A stretch of DNA of 10,808 nucleotides from an uncultured Chlorobiales bacterium (GTDB taxonomy: Bacteria > Bacteroidota > Chlorobiia > Chlorobiales > Chlorobiaceae), in the NCBI GenBank assembly GCA_903901395.1, contig CAIUQW010000008.1, positions 1 to 10,808 on the forward strand, read 5' to 3'. The notes under the pieces are model-generated. The model was not told where the DNA came from. It was given only the letters and a program-made list of their open reading frames with translations, and did not search any database. This document shows positions 1 through 6,553 of this stretch, in pieces (the stretch's first letter is position 1; each line of letters starts with the position of its first letter). The position numbers were made by a program, and so were the translations under genes.

Positions 1-3000
1 ATCGCTGAGGCAGTTGTCAGAAAATGGAATACAAATAATGGCGACGAACGGCAAATCTGGCTTGAGCCAGTATTGTGGGAGTCGCATACCGCACCCGATT
101 CAAATGACAGAGTTCAGGGAATCATCAACCGGCAAATTGTCGATAAGTGTGACTTCACCATAGGCATTTTCTGGACGAGATGTGGCACCGATACCGGTGT
201 CGCGCCAGGCGGAGCAATCGAAGAGGTTGAGCGCATGATGGGAATGGGCAAACATGTCATGCTCTATTTCTCCGATGTTCCCGTACCACCCTCAAAATTC
301 GATCATAACCAGGCATCAAAGCTTTCTGAATTCAAGACCAAAATCAAATCCCGGATTCTGCCCCATTCCTATTCAGATCGAAAAGATTTTCGTACAGATT
401 TTTCAGATCATCTTCAGCAGCAAATTCCCCGCTGGTTCGGCGATCCCGCCACCCAGCCGACCGACACAGCGCCTAAGCCTGACAACTCCGCCGAGCTTCA
501 GCTTTACCAGTCAACGCTGAAAGAGGAGCTTCGCTGGATTCGGATGCTTGGGTTGCCAAACATCGAGCGGATCGATGTGAATCTCGATGACGACACTTTC
601 GTGCCGTTGCGGTTCACTCGCAGCTGGGAGTTTGCGCCCGATGAGCCGGAGCGGATGCATTCGATGCTTGAAATGGACAACATTCTCACGCCTGACCGGG
701 TGATGCAGGAGGCGTTCAAGAAGGATCGGCGCATGTTGCTTATCATCGGCGATCCCGGCGCGGGCAAGACGACGTTGCTCAAATATTACGCGCTTTGCTG
801 CCTCGATCCCGAGCGCTACACTCGCCTCGGGTTCGCGGAGCCGGTCAACGTGTTTTACCTGCCGTTGCGTGAGCTGGTCAAGAAGAATGACGGCGGTTTT
901 CACCATCTGGCGGAGAGCCTCGCGCGGTGGGCGTCAGCGAATCAGTTGGAGATCGACCGGAAGCTCTTCGATGGCTGGCTGAGGCAGGGGCGGTCGCTGG
1001 TGCTGCTCGACGGACTCGACGAGATCGGCAGCGTCGATGAGCGCCGAAAGGCGTGCCGTTGGATCGAGGGGGCGTGGAAAGGTTACTCCAGCGCGAGGTT
1101 CGTGGTCACGTCGCGGCGCACCGGCTACCGCAAGGATGACGGCGTCGAGCTTGAGGTCGATCACGACCGGGCCGACGTCGAGGATTTCACGCGGGAGCAG
1201 CAGGAGAAGTTTCTCGCCAACTGGTTCCGGGCGGCCTTCTTGCGCGACTACAACGATGCGCGTCTGCCCGACGACGAGTGGCGGTGCAGGCAGGAGCACC
1301 GGGCCGAAGAGCGCACGACCAAGATTGTCGCTCACCTCCGCGAGGAGAACAACCGCAGCCTGCGCCAGCTCGCGGCCATTCCGATGATTTTGCAGATCAT
1401 GGCGATCCTCTGGAAAGAGCGCGACCACCTGCCCAAAAGCCGCGTCGATCTTTACAACTCGGTGCTCGATTACCTGCTTCAATTCAGGGATGCTCGCCGG
1501 AACATCGAGCCGCTTATGCCTGCGAGAGACGCCCGCATGGTGCTCGGCCCGGTTTCGCTTTGGATGCAGGAGCGCAAAAGCGATCTCGCAGAGAAAGGGG
1601 CGATGCGGGAGGCGATGGACGAGCGCCTGACCAATCTCGACAAGCCCCCGTCAGCTCAGGAGTTTTGCGACTACCTCGTCGATCGCGCGGGCCTGCTCAT
1701 GGAGTACGGCAAGCAAAACTACGTTTTCCGCCACAAGTCGTTCCGTGAGTTCCTCGCCGGTATCGAACTAGTGAAGAAGGTGAATCGAATCTCGGCTTAT
1801 CTTGATCCTATCATCGAAAGCTTCGGCGAAGACTGGTGGGACGAACCGCTCCGCTTTTTCATTTCCCACGGAGACGAAGAGCTGTTCGACCTCTTCATGG
1901 ACAAGCTTTTCTCGTCAGATGTCACTGATGATATTCTTCAACAGAAGCAGCTTTTTCTTCGCACGTTGATCGAAGAAGCCCCGATGAAAAAGCCCGATGC
2001 GCTATGTGATCATTTGATGAAGCCGGAGAATAGTGCTACGAGGCAGAGGGTGATTTTGGATTGTATCAGGGCTGTCGGCAAGAAATCGGCAAACGGAGCA
2101 TTAGTGAAATTTTGGAAAGAAAATATAGCTAAAAACGAGAATGTGTTTGATCATACGCGTGAGATTCTGCAAGATTTGGTAGGTTATGAGCATGCAAAGT
2201 CAAGTATATTTGTTTCATCAATTGGTGTCGCTACTTTTTTAAGGAAAAAAACCAATCAAAATGATTCTTCAAAGTCATTCCGCAATGCTTTCGAGCAGCA
2301 GGCGGAATACATAGTGATACCGGGCGGCAGCTATATCTATTCTGTGACTGAAAAAGAAGAGCAAGTTCCCGATCTCTACTTTGCGAAATATCCGGTGACG
2401 AACAAGCTTTACCGTCGCTTCATCGACTACCTGCAATCGAAGAATCCCGAATATGAAGCTGTTGTGCCTGTTTCGCGATTCAGCGATGTATTACAGGATA
2501 TTGCAAACAAACAAAGGTGGGATAAAGATTTTAAAAAATATCTCAGGGAAGGGAACAGAGATATCACCGGATTGTTCCGTTCAAATAATGACGAAGACAG
2601 GAAGTTTGGCGCTGATGAAAACCCGGTTGTTGGTATAAGCTGGTATGCCGCAAGCTCCTATTGTTTGTGGCTATCGATGCTGGAAAGCAAAGGTGAAAGA
2701 AACGATCTCTATCGCCTACCAACAGAAATCGAGTGGGAGTGGGCGGCAGCAGGAAATGAAAAGCGCGAATATCCGTGGGGTTCAACAGCGCCAACGCCGA
2801 AGCTGGCCAATTACCGCGATGGCTACATTGGGGCGACAACGCCGGTCGGCGCCTATCCCGATGGCGCGACGCCCGAAGGTCTCTACGATATGGCTGGAAA
2901 TGTATGGGAGTGGATGGAGAACTGGCATGATAATGACCCATATTTCCGTGCGTTGCGCGGCGGCTCCTGGTTCTACAATGCTGAGTATCTGCGTTGCTCT

Positions 3001-3087
3001 TCCCGGGTCGGCAGCGACTTCCCGGTCTTCAGGTTCAACCTCATCGGTTTTCGTGTGGTTCGCCCCAGTCCTCTTCTGGAACCCTGA
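1..3087 (+). CDS. STAND-type NACHT NTPase with N-terminal DUF4062/TIR-like and C-terminal FGE/C-type-lectin domain (5' end missing)
   Basis: The reading frame is open from base 1, so the true start lies upstream; the in-frame TTG at 73 would cut into a conserved domain. Residues below count from that TTG (1004 aa). Residues before ~120 carry a DUF4062/TIR-like pattern (CDFTIGIFWTRCGTDTG, then GGAIEEVERM and GKHVMLYFS). The NACHT domain has Walker A GDPGAGKTT (226-234), Walker B LVLLDGLDE (309-317), a FVVTSRR sensor segment (~343) and the usual end-of-module FRHKSFREFLAG (~552). From ~746 an FGE-sulfatase/C-type-lectin domain follows: VIPGGSY, NPVVGISWYAA (850), YRLPTEIEWEWAA (880), DMAGNVWEW (939), LRGGSW (961) and IGFRVV (991). 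The catalytic cysteine pair of true FGE is not evident, so this end probably binds a ligand. By analogy with STAND sensors, ligand binding would drive NTPase-dependent oligomerisation and activate the N-terminal effector, plausibly in antiphage defence. Domains are clear; the biological role is inferred. Confidence 0.9.
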   Translation: MAEAVVRKWNTNNGDERQIWLEPVLWESHTAPDSNDRVQGIINRQIVDKCDFTIGIFWTRCGTDTGVAPGGAIEEVERMMGMGKHVMLYFSDVPVPPSKFDHNQASKLSEFKTKIKSRILPHSYSDRKDFRTDFSDHLQQQIPRWFGDPATQPTDTAPKPDNSAELQLYQSTLKEELRWIRMLGLPNIERIDVNLDDDTFVPLRFTRSWEFAPDEPERMHSMLEMDNILTPDRVMQEAFKKDRRMLLIIGDPGAGKTTLLKYYALCCLDPERYTRLGFAEPVNVFYLPLRELVKKNDGGFHHLAESLARWASANQLEIDRKLFDGWLRQGRSLVLLDGLDEIGSVDERRKACRWIEGAWKGYSSARFVVTSRRTGYRKDDGVELEVDHDRADVEDFTREQQEKFLANWFRAAFLRDYNDARLPDDEWRCRQEHRAEERTTKIVAHLREENNRSLRQLAAIPMILQIMAILWKERDHLPKSRVDLYNSVLDYLLQFRDARRNIEPLMPARDARMVLGPVSLWMQERKSDLAEKGAMREAMDERLTNLDKPPSAQEFCDYLVDRAGLLMEYGKQNYVFRHKSFREFLAGIELVKKVNRISAYLDPIIESFGEDWWDEPLRFFISHGDEELFDLFMDKLFSSDVTDDILQQKQLFLRTLIEEAPMKKPDALCDHLMKPENSATRQRVILDCIRAVGKKSANGALVKFWKENIAKNENVFDHTREILQDLVGYEHAKSSIFVSSIGVATFLRKKTNQNDSSKSFRNAFEQQAEYIVIPGGSYIYSVTEKEEQVPDLYFAKYPVTNKLYRRFIDYLQSKNPEYEAVVPVSRFSDVLQDIANKQRWDKDFKKYLREGNRDITGLFRSNNDEDRKFGADENPVVGISWYAASSYCLWLSMLESKGERNDLYRLPTEIEWEWAAAGNEKREYPWGSTAPTPKLANYRDGYIGATTPVGAYPDGATPEGLYDMAGNVWEWMENWHDNDPYFRALRGGSWFYNAEYLRCSSRVGSDFPVFRFNLIGFRVVRPSPLLEP
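2950..3058 (+). other. Candidate DGR variable region (VR) at the 3' end of the FGE/C-type-lectin domain
   Basis: This segment encodes residues 960-996, from ALRGGSW to IGFRVV, the place where DGR variable proteins of the FGE/C-type-lectin class are diversified. Sixteen codons sit where related template repeats commonly carry AAC or AAT: ttc, tac, aat, tat, tct, tcc, gtc, ggc, agc, gac, ttc, gtc, ttc, ttc, aac and ctc. All end in a pyrimidine, 13 of them in C, and the first two bases vary freely, as adenine-specific mutagenesis of AAC would leave them. The framework codons (GGSW, LRC, R, P, R, IGFRVV) fit the fixed scaffold. No template repeat, Avd or reverse transcriptase gene occurs in the window, so the assignment rests on this pattern alone. 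A C-ending codon bias in a GC-rich genome could partly mimic it. Confidence 0.5.
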
Positions 3088-3110
3088 CAATCTGATCTCT
3101 GGAACTCTGA
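3075..3110 (+). repeat. Short direct repeat across the stop codon of the STAND gene
   Basis: TCTGGAACCCTGA (3075-3087, containing the TGA stop) recurs as TCTGGAACTCTGA (3098-3110), differing at one of 13 bases. It lies immediately 3' of the putative variable region, where DGR targets carry recognition sequences, but no clear hairpin is visible. Its function is unknown and it may be chance. Confidence 0.4.
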
Positions 3111-3154
3111 AGCGGGGAATTTGTTGTTTTTCTGAACCAAACGGGAGAACATCT

Positions 3155-3379
3155 ATGAAAAAACTCTTTTTGCCTTTGCTGTTGTGGATGGCCGCGCTTG
3201 CCGGGTGCGCCGGTGCGCCGGAGGGGATTGTGGCGGTGGATAACTTCAAGCTCGACCGCTATCTCGGCACCTGGTACGAAATCGCCAGAATCGACAACCG
3301 CTTCGAGCGCGGCTCCGATCATGTCTCGGCCAAAGCGCAAGGCTTTGATGTTTCGCGCGTTAAACGCACGCTTCAATAG
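3155..3379 (+). pseudogene. Blc-like lipocalin lipoprotein, internally deleted remnant
   Basis: The 74-residue frame begins with a lipoprotein signal peptide: MKK, a hydrophobic run and lipobox LAGC with Cys at about residue 18. The lipocalin hallmark follows, LGTWYEIARIDNRFERG. Blc-type outer-membrane lipocalins are usually ~170-190 residues and bind fatty acids or lysophospholipids during envelope repair. Here the barrel stops after strand A: RGSDHVSA is followed directly by KAQGFDVSRVKRTLQ and a stop. That tail resembles the usual extreme C-terminus of Blc proteins (an 'A-K-x-x-G-F-D' helix end and a short tail), suggesting an in-frame loss of roughly 100 central residues. A GGGAG ribosome binding site lies 7 bases before the ATG, so a short peptide could still be made, but it cannot form a barrel. 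The N-terminal identity is secure; the internal-deletion explanation is inferred. Confidence 0.75.
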
Positions 3380-3395
3380 CGGACTTGCTGGACGC

Positions 3396-3425
3396 TGTGG
3401 ACAAAGCGACGGAATATTATCCACA
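3396..3425. promoter_or_regulatory. Pair of DnaA-box-like sites
   Basis: TTATCCACA at 3417-3425 matches the consensus DnaA box exactly. TGTGGACAA at 3396-3404 is, on the - strand, TTGTCCACA, one base from consensus. The two are inverted and 12 bases apart. No dnaA/dnaN gene or cluster of further boxes is nearby, so an origin is unlikely; a minor DnaA-binding site or coincidence are the alternatives. Confidence 0.25.
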
Positions 3426-3752
3426 ACATCCATTTTTTCGTTTGAGCAGTTAACGGCCAGCGAAATCAAGCAAACGCTCGAAAAGAAGCCGGGCAGAACT
3501 ACAGCGCTGGCTTCGACCTGCAATCTTCTGCACCGGCGCAACTGGAAGACGCGCGCGCGACAAAAAACATCCGAAAAACATGCTGAAGCACAGGAGGTGT
3601 GGGGAAAAACCTCCGACAACATTGATGCTCTTGAAGACCACTTGGAGGCATCGTTGAAAACAATAGAATTTGACACGCCAAGAGTCCATTCCATCGTTGC
3701 CTGGTACTGAATTATGAGTGCCCTGTTGAATTGGAAATAGAATAAGTGCTCT

Positions 3753-3776
3753 AAAAACAACAGCTTGCGCTGTTTT
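3753..3776. terminator. Putative Rho-independent terminator, possibly bidirectional
   Basis: AACAGC (3759-3764), loop TTGC, GCTGTT (3769-3774) form a perfect six-pair stem. On the + strand it is followed by TTTT within a pyrimidine-rich run; on the - strand by the complement of the A5 run at 3753-3757. It separates the lipocalin remnant region from the aldehyde dehydrogenase. The stem is short, so strength is uncertain. Confidence 0.5.
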
Positions 3777-3868
3777 CTCCTCCTTTTCTTCTTCCCCTCG
3801 TGAATTATTCAGCTCAAGAGTTTTAATTTCCGGATAAATCACCAATCCGAACATAACGTGCGTTTTCT

Positions 3869-5245
3869 ATGATTGTTACCATCAATCCCGCTACCGGCGA
3901 GCGTATCGCCGAATATCCGGTGATGATTGCCGGAGAGATCGATAGCGTGCTTCGCCACGCCGAGGCGGACTTCCGCCACTGGCGCTCGACGAGCTTCGAC
4001 ACGCGGAGCGCCTGCATGAAGCGGCTTGGCGAGCGGCTTCGTGCGGAGGCCGCCGAACACGGACGGCTCATCTCGCTTGAAATGGGCAAGCCGCTCGGCC
4101 AAGCGGTGGCCGAGGTGAACAAGTGCGCCTGGGTGTGCGACTACTTCGCCGATCACGCCGAGGAGTTTCTTCGCCCCGAACAGAGCGCGATTGATGGCGC
4201 AACTGGCGTAGTGCGTTTCGAACCACTTGGTGTAATTCTTGGCGTGATGCCGTGGAACTTTCCGTACTGGCAGGTGATCCGCTTCGCCGCGCCCGCCATG
4301 ATGGCTGGCAACGGCATCGTGGTGAAGCACGCGCCGAACGTCACCGGCTGCTCCATTGCCATCGAAAAGCTCTTTCGCGACGCCGGTTTTCCGGAGCACA
4401 TCTACCGCGCCGTGCACATCGATCTCGACGAGGTTGACCGCCTCACCGGCTTCATGATCGACCACCCGGTCGTCAAGGCGGTCTCCGTGACCGGCAGCAC
4501 CGGCGCGGGTCGGGCGGTGGCGACCAAGGCGGGCCGGGCGCTCAAGAGGAGCGTACTCGAATTGGGCGGGAGCGATCCCTACATCGTGCTTGACGACGCC
4601 GATCTCCGCCAGGCGGTCGATGCGTGCGTTGCCGGACGCCTGCTCAACGCGGGCCAGAGCTGCATCGCCGCCAAGCGCTTCATCGTGCAGTCAGGCGTGA
4701 TCGAAGAGTTCACGCGGATGATCGTCGAAAAAATGCAGCGGGCGGTGATGGGCGATCCGTTCCGCGAAGGCACGGAGGTTGGCCCCATCGCCCGCGCCGA
4801 CCTGCGCGATCTCGTTCATTCGCAGGTGCAGCGGAGCGTCGAGGCAGGCGCGACGCTCCTTTGCGGTGGCCATGTACCCAACGCGCCGGGCTGCTACTAT
4901 CCGCCAACCGTGCTCTCCGGCGTCAGGAAAGGGATGGCCGCCTACGAAGAGGAGATTTTCGGCCCGGTGGCAACGATCATCGAGGTGGCGGACGACGACG
5001 AAGCGGTCGCCGTGGCAAACGACAGCGACTACGGCCTCGGCTCCGCCGTATTTTCAAGCAGTGCGGAGCGAGCGTTGTCCATAGCCTCCCAGCTCGAAAC
5101 GGGCAACTGCTTTGTCAACGCGATGGTGAAGTCCGACCCGCGCCTTCCCTTCGGCGGCGTCAAGCACTCCGGTTACGGGCGCGAGCTGTCGCACCACGGC
5201 ATCCGCGAATTTGTCAACATCAAAACGCTGCTGTTGCCGGGGTGA
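3869..5245 (+). CDS. NAD(P)-dependent succinate-semialdehyde dehydrogenase (ALDH superfamily, YneI/GabD1 type)
   Basis: The 458-residue protein has the length of the short SSADH group (YneI/GabD1, ~455-462 aa). ALDH landmarks are present in order: MPWNFPYWQ with the oxyanion Asn at 130, VVKHAPNV with cofactor-binding Lys at 153, VSVTGSTGAGR (206-215), LELGGSDP with general-base Glu at 231, NAGQSCIAAKR with nucleophile Cys at 265, EEIFGPV (361) and PFGGVKHSGYGRE near the end. All catalytic residues are kept, so the enzyme should oxidise an aldehyde, most likely succinate semialdehyde to succinate, in the cytoplasm. 'KHAPNV' plus the length supports the SSADH1 subgroup over other ALDHs, but substrate cannot be fixed from sequence. 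The ATG at 3869 starts directly at the conserved N-terminus, without an obvious Shine-Dalgarno site. It appears to be a single-gene unit, with a terminator before it and a repeat-filled spacer after it. Confidence 0.92.
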   Translation: MIVTINPATGERIAEYPVMIAGEIDSVLRHAEADFRHWRSTSFDTRSACMKRLGERLRAEAAEHGRLISLEMGKPLGQAVAEVNKCAWVCDYFADHAEEFLRPEQSAIDGATGVVRFEPLGVILGVMPWNFPYWQVIRFAAPAMMAGNGIVVKHAPNVTGCSIAIEKLFRDAGFPEHIYRAVHIDLDEVDRLTGFMIDHPVVKAVSVTGSTGAGRAVATKAGRALKRSVLELGGSDPYIVLDDADLRQAVDACVAGRLLNAGQSCIAAKRFIVQSGVIEEFTRMIVEKMQRAVMGDPFREGTEVGPIARADLRDLVHSQVQRSVEAGATLLCGGHVPNAPGCYYPPTVLSGVRKGMAAYEEEIFGPVATIIEVADDDEAVAVANDSDYGLGSAVFSSSAERALSIASQLETGNCFVNAMVKSDPRLPFGGVKHSGYGRELSHHGIREFVNIKTLLLPG

Positions 5246-5264
5246 GTCGAGGTAAGGTCTGATA

Positions 5265-5482
5265 AGGCTGTCGCAAAAGATTTTATCCGTGAGTTATTCA
5301 TGACTTCATTGCTTTGTCATTCTGAACGAGGTGAAGAATCCAGTATTTCAAGATCAGCGCTAAGTTGATGAATTAGAGTGCATCACGAGACTTTTCTGGA
5401 TTATTCGCCCAACTTCGTCGGACTCGGAATGACAGACAAAACATGGCAATAATCAATGGAGCAATCCTTTGCGAGACAGGCT
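5265..5482. repeat. Nested inverted-repeat element (MITE/REP-like) filling the spacer
   Basis: Two nested inverted repeats occupy most of this 282-base spacer. The outer arms are GGCTGTCGCAAAAGATTTT (from ~5266) and, at 5462-5482, a segment whose reverse complement reads GCCTGTCTCGCAAAGGATTG. The inner arms are 5313-5343, beginning TTTGTCATTCTGAACGAGG, and 5396-5440, whose reverse complement begins TTTGTCTGTCATTCCGAG and ends AATCCAG. The inner unit belongs to the 'GTCATTCTGA...GAAGAATC' type of dispersed intergenic palindrome seen in many bacterial genomes. No open frame exists inside. It is likely a non-autonomous repeat, and its transcript could fold and act as a terminator for the aldehyde dehydrogenase gene. 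Confidence 0.7.
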
Positions 5483-5527
5483 CCAATCGAGTTACAACCT
5501 CCGCAGTATTAACGCTCAAGACCGCTC

Positions 5528-6463
5528 ATGACTTTCCGGGGCTGGGAAAAACTGCCGATCCGCATCGAGTCAGGCGAAATGGTTGAAGCGGTTGCGCCGG
5601 TGATCGTTTCGGCGAGCCGCGCCACCGACATTCCGGCATTTCACGCCGCATGGTTCATGGCGCGGCTTCGGGCAGGCTACGTGGAGTGGCGTAATCCGTT
5701 CAACCTCAGCCAGAGGCAATACGTCTCGTTCCGTAAAACGAGAGCCGTGATTTTCTGGAGCAAGAACCCTGCGCCGCTGCTGCCGCATCTTCCTGAAATC
5801 GATACCCTCGACATCAACTGCTATTTTCAGTTCACGCTGAACAATTACGAGGCGGATGGCCTGGAACCGGTCGTACCGCCGCTTGAAGAGCGCGTCGAGA
5901 CCTTCCGGCAACTTGCCGAACGCATCGGCCCGGAGCGTGTCATCTGGCGCTTCGATCCGCTCGTGCTGACTGACCGGCTCACACCCGACATGCTCATCGA
6001 ACGGATCGCCCGCCTTGCCGAACAGCTTCGCGATTCTACCCGCAAATTCGTCATCAGCTTCGCCGACATCGAACGCTACCGGTCGGTTCGGAGACGTCTC
6101 GCACGACACAGCGTGGGAGCGCGCGAGTTCACGCCGGAGGAGATGGCATCCTTTACCACGAAGCTTGTCGAGCGCAACGCGAGCTGGGGATTCGAACTTG
6201 CAACCTGCGCCGAAGAGATCGAGCTTCCCGGTATCTCATCAAACCGCTGCATCGATGACCATCTGCTCGTCCAATGCTTTAGCGATGATGCGGAGTTGAT
6301 GGAGTTTCTCGGAGTCGATCCGCTGTTTCCGGGCGAAGCGTCGTCCGGCACCTCGCTGAAGGATCGCGGTCAGCGCAAAGCTTGCGGGTGCATCGTCAGC
6401 AAGGACATCGGCGAATACGGCACCTGTGCGCACGGTTGCGCTTACTGCTACGCCATGCGGTAA
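5528..6463 (+). CDS. DUF1848 family protein with C-terminal radical-SAM-like Cys motif
   Basis: The 311-residue protein matches DUF1848 along its length: an N-terminal VIVSASRATDIPAFHAAWF (~26-44), VEWRNPFN, VIFWSKNPAPLLPHL, YFQFTLNNY, ERVIWRFDPLV and a C-terminal cysteine cluster. That cluster reads ACGCIVSKDIGEYGTC followed by AHGCAYCYA, giving two cysteines in CGC and a CX3CX2C triplet (C-AHG-C-AY-C). The spacing is that of the [4Fe-4S]-binding loop of radical SAM enzymes, which normally lies near the N-terminus; the family is known for this C-terminal placement. No reaction has been assigned that I can name. The ATG at 5528 lacks a clear Shine-Dalgarno site, and the ATG at 5579 is a possible later start because many members begin just before the SASR motif. 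It converges with the - strand regulator downstream. Confidence 0.88.
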   Translation: MTFRGWEKLPIRIESGEMVEAVAPVIVSASRATDIPAFHAAWFMARLRAGYVEWRNPFNLSQRQYVSFRKTRAVIFWSKNPAPLLPHLPEIDTLDINCYFQFTLNNYEADGLEPVVPPLEERVETFRQLAERIGPERVIWRFDPLVLTDRLTPDMLIERIARLAEQLRDSTRKFVISFADIERYRSVRRRLARHSVGAREFTPEEMASFTTKLVERNASWGFELATCAEEIELPGISSNRCIDDHLLVQCFSDDAELMEFLGVDPLFPGEASSGTSLKDRGQRKACGCIVSKDIGEYGTCAHGCAYCYAMR

Positions 6464-6492
6464 CAGCGGTGTTGTGACGAGGGATGTGGCGT

Positions 6493-6525
6493 AAAAAACA
6501 AACCGGGGCGTTGGTGCGCCCCGGT
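6493..6525 (-). terminator. Rho-independent terminator of the downstream paralog regulator
   Basis: ACCGGGGCG (6502-6510), loop of six, CGCCCCGGT (6517-6525) form a perfect nine-pair GC-rich stem. Read on the - strand it is followed by TTTGTTTTTT (complement of 6492-6501) and lies about 30 bases after the TGA of the regulator ending at 6554. On the + strand no T-run follows, so it acts mainly on the - strand transcript and may also block read-through from the convergent DUF1848 gene. Confidence 0.88.
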
Positions 6526-6553
6526 AGAGTGAAGATTTTGGGATCGACGGCGA

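Larger units (their letters stand above)
3380..3868. other. Gene-poor stretch between the lipocalin remnant and the aldehyde dehydrogenase
   Basis: No convincing gene is seen in these ~490 bases. One + frame stays open to 3710 but begins as an out-of-frame overlap of the lipocalin remnant, has no ribosome binding site and shows no recognisable domain. Another + frame at 3379-3444 gives a short protein-like stretch (ADLLDAVDKATEYYPQHP) that I cannot place. The sequence is probably decayed coding DNA from the same deletion event, plus a terminator near 3759-3776 and the promoter region of the next gene. Confidence 0.5.

Noticed and set aside
73..75. TTG as the start codon of the STAND gene
   Set aside because: The frame is open to base 1 and the upstream residues (e.g. 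IAEAVVRKWN, IWLEPV) fit the DUF4062/TIR-like domain, so the gene begins before the window.
2645..3379. A 244-codon frame that appears to fuse the STAND gene's 3' end to the lipocalin
   Set aside because: Its first part is an out-of-frame shadow of the FGE domain; only the last 74 codons, starting at the ATG at 3155, are real lipocalin sequence with a good ribosome binding site.
3396..3425. A chromosomal replication origin
   Set aside because: Only two DnaA-like boxes are present, with no AT-rich unwinding region of note and no dnaA, dnaN or gidA neighbours.
3198..3710. A 170-codon + strand frame through the gene-poor stretch
   Set aside because: It starts inside the lipocalin remnant in another frame, has no ribosome binding site and no domain; at most its 3' half is decayed coding sequence.
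5265..5482. The nested repeats read as a CRISPR array
   Set aside because: There are only two arms of each type, inverted rather than direct, with no regular spacers and no cas genes.
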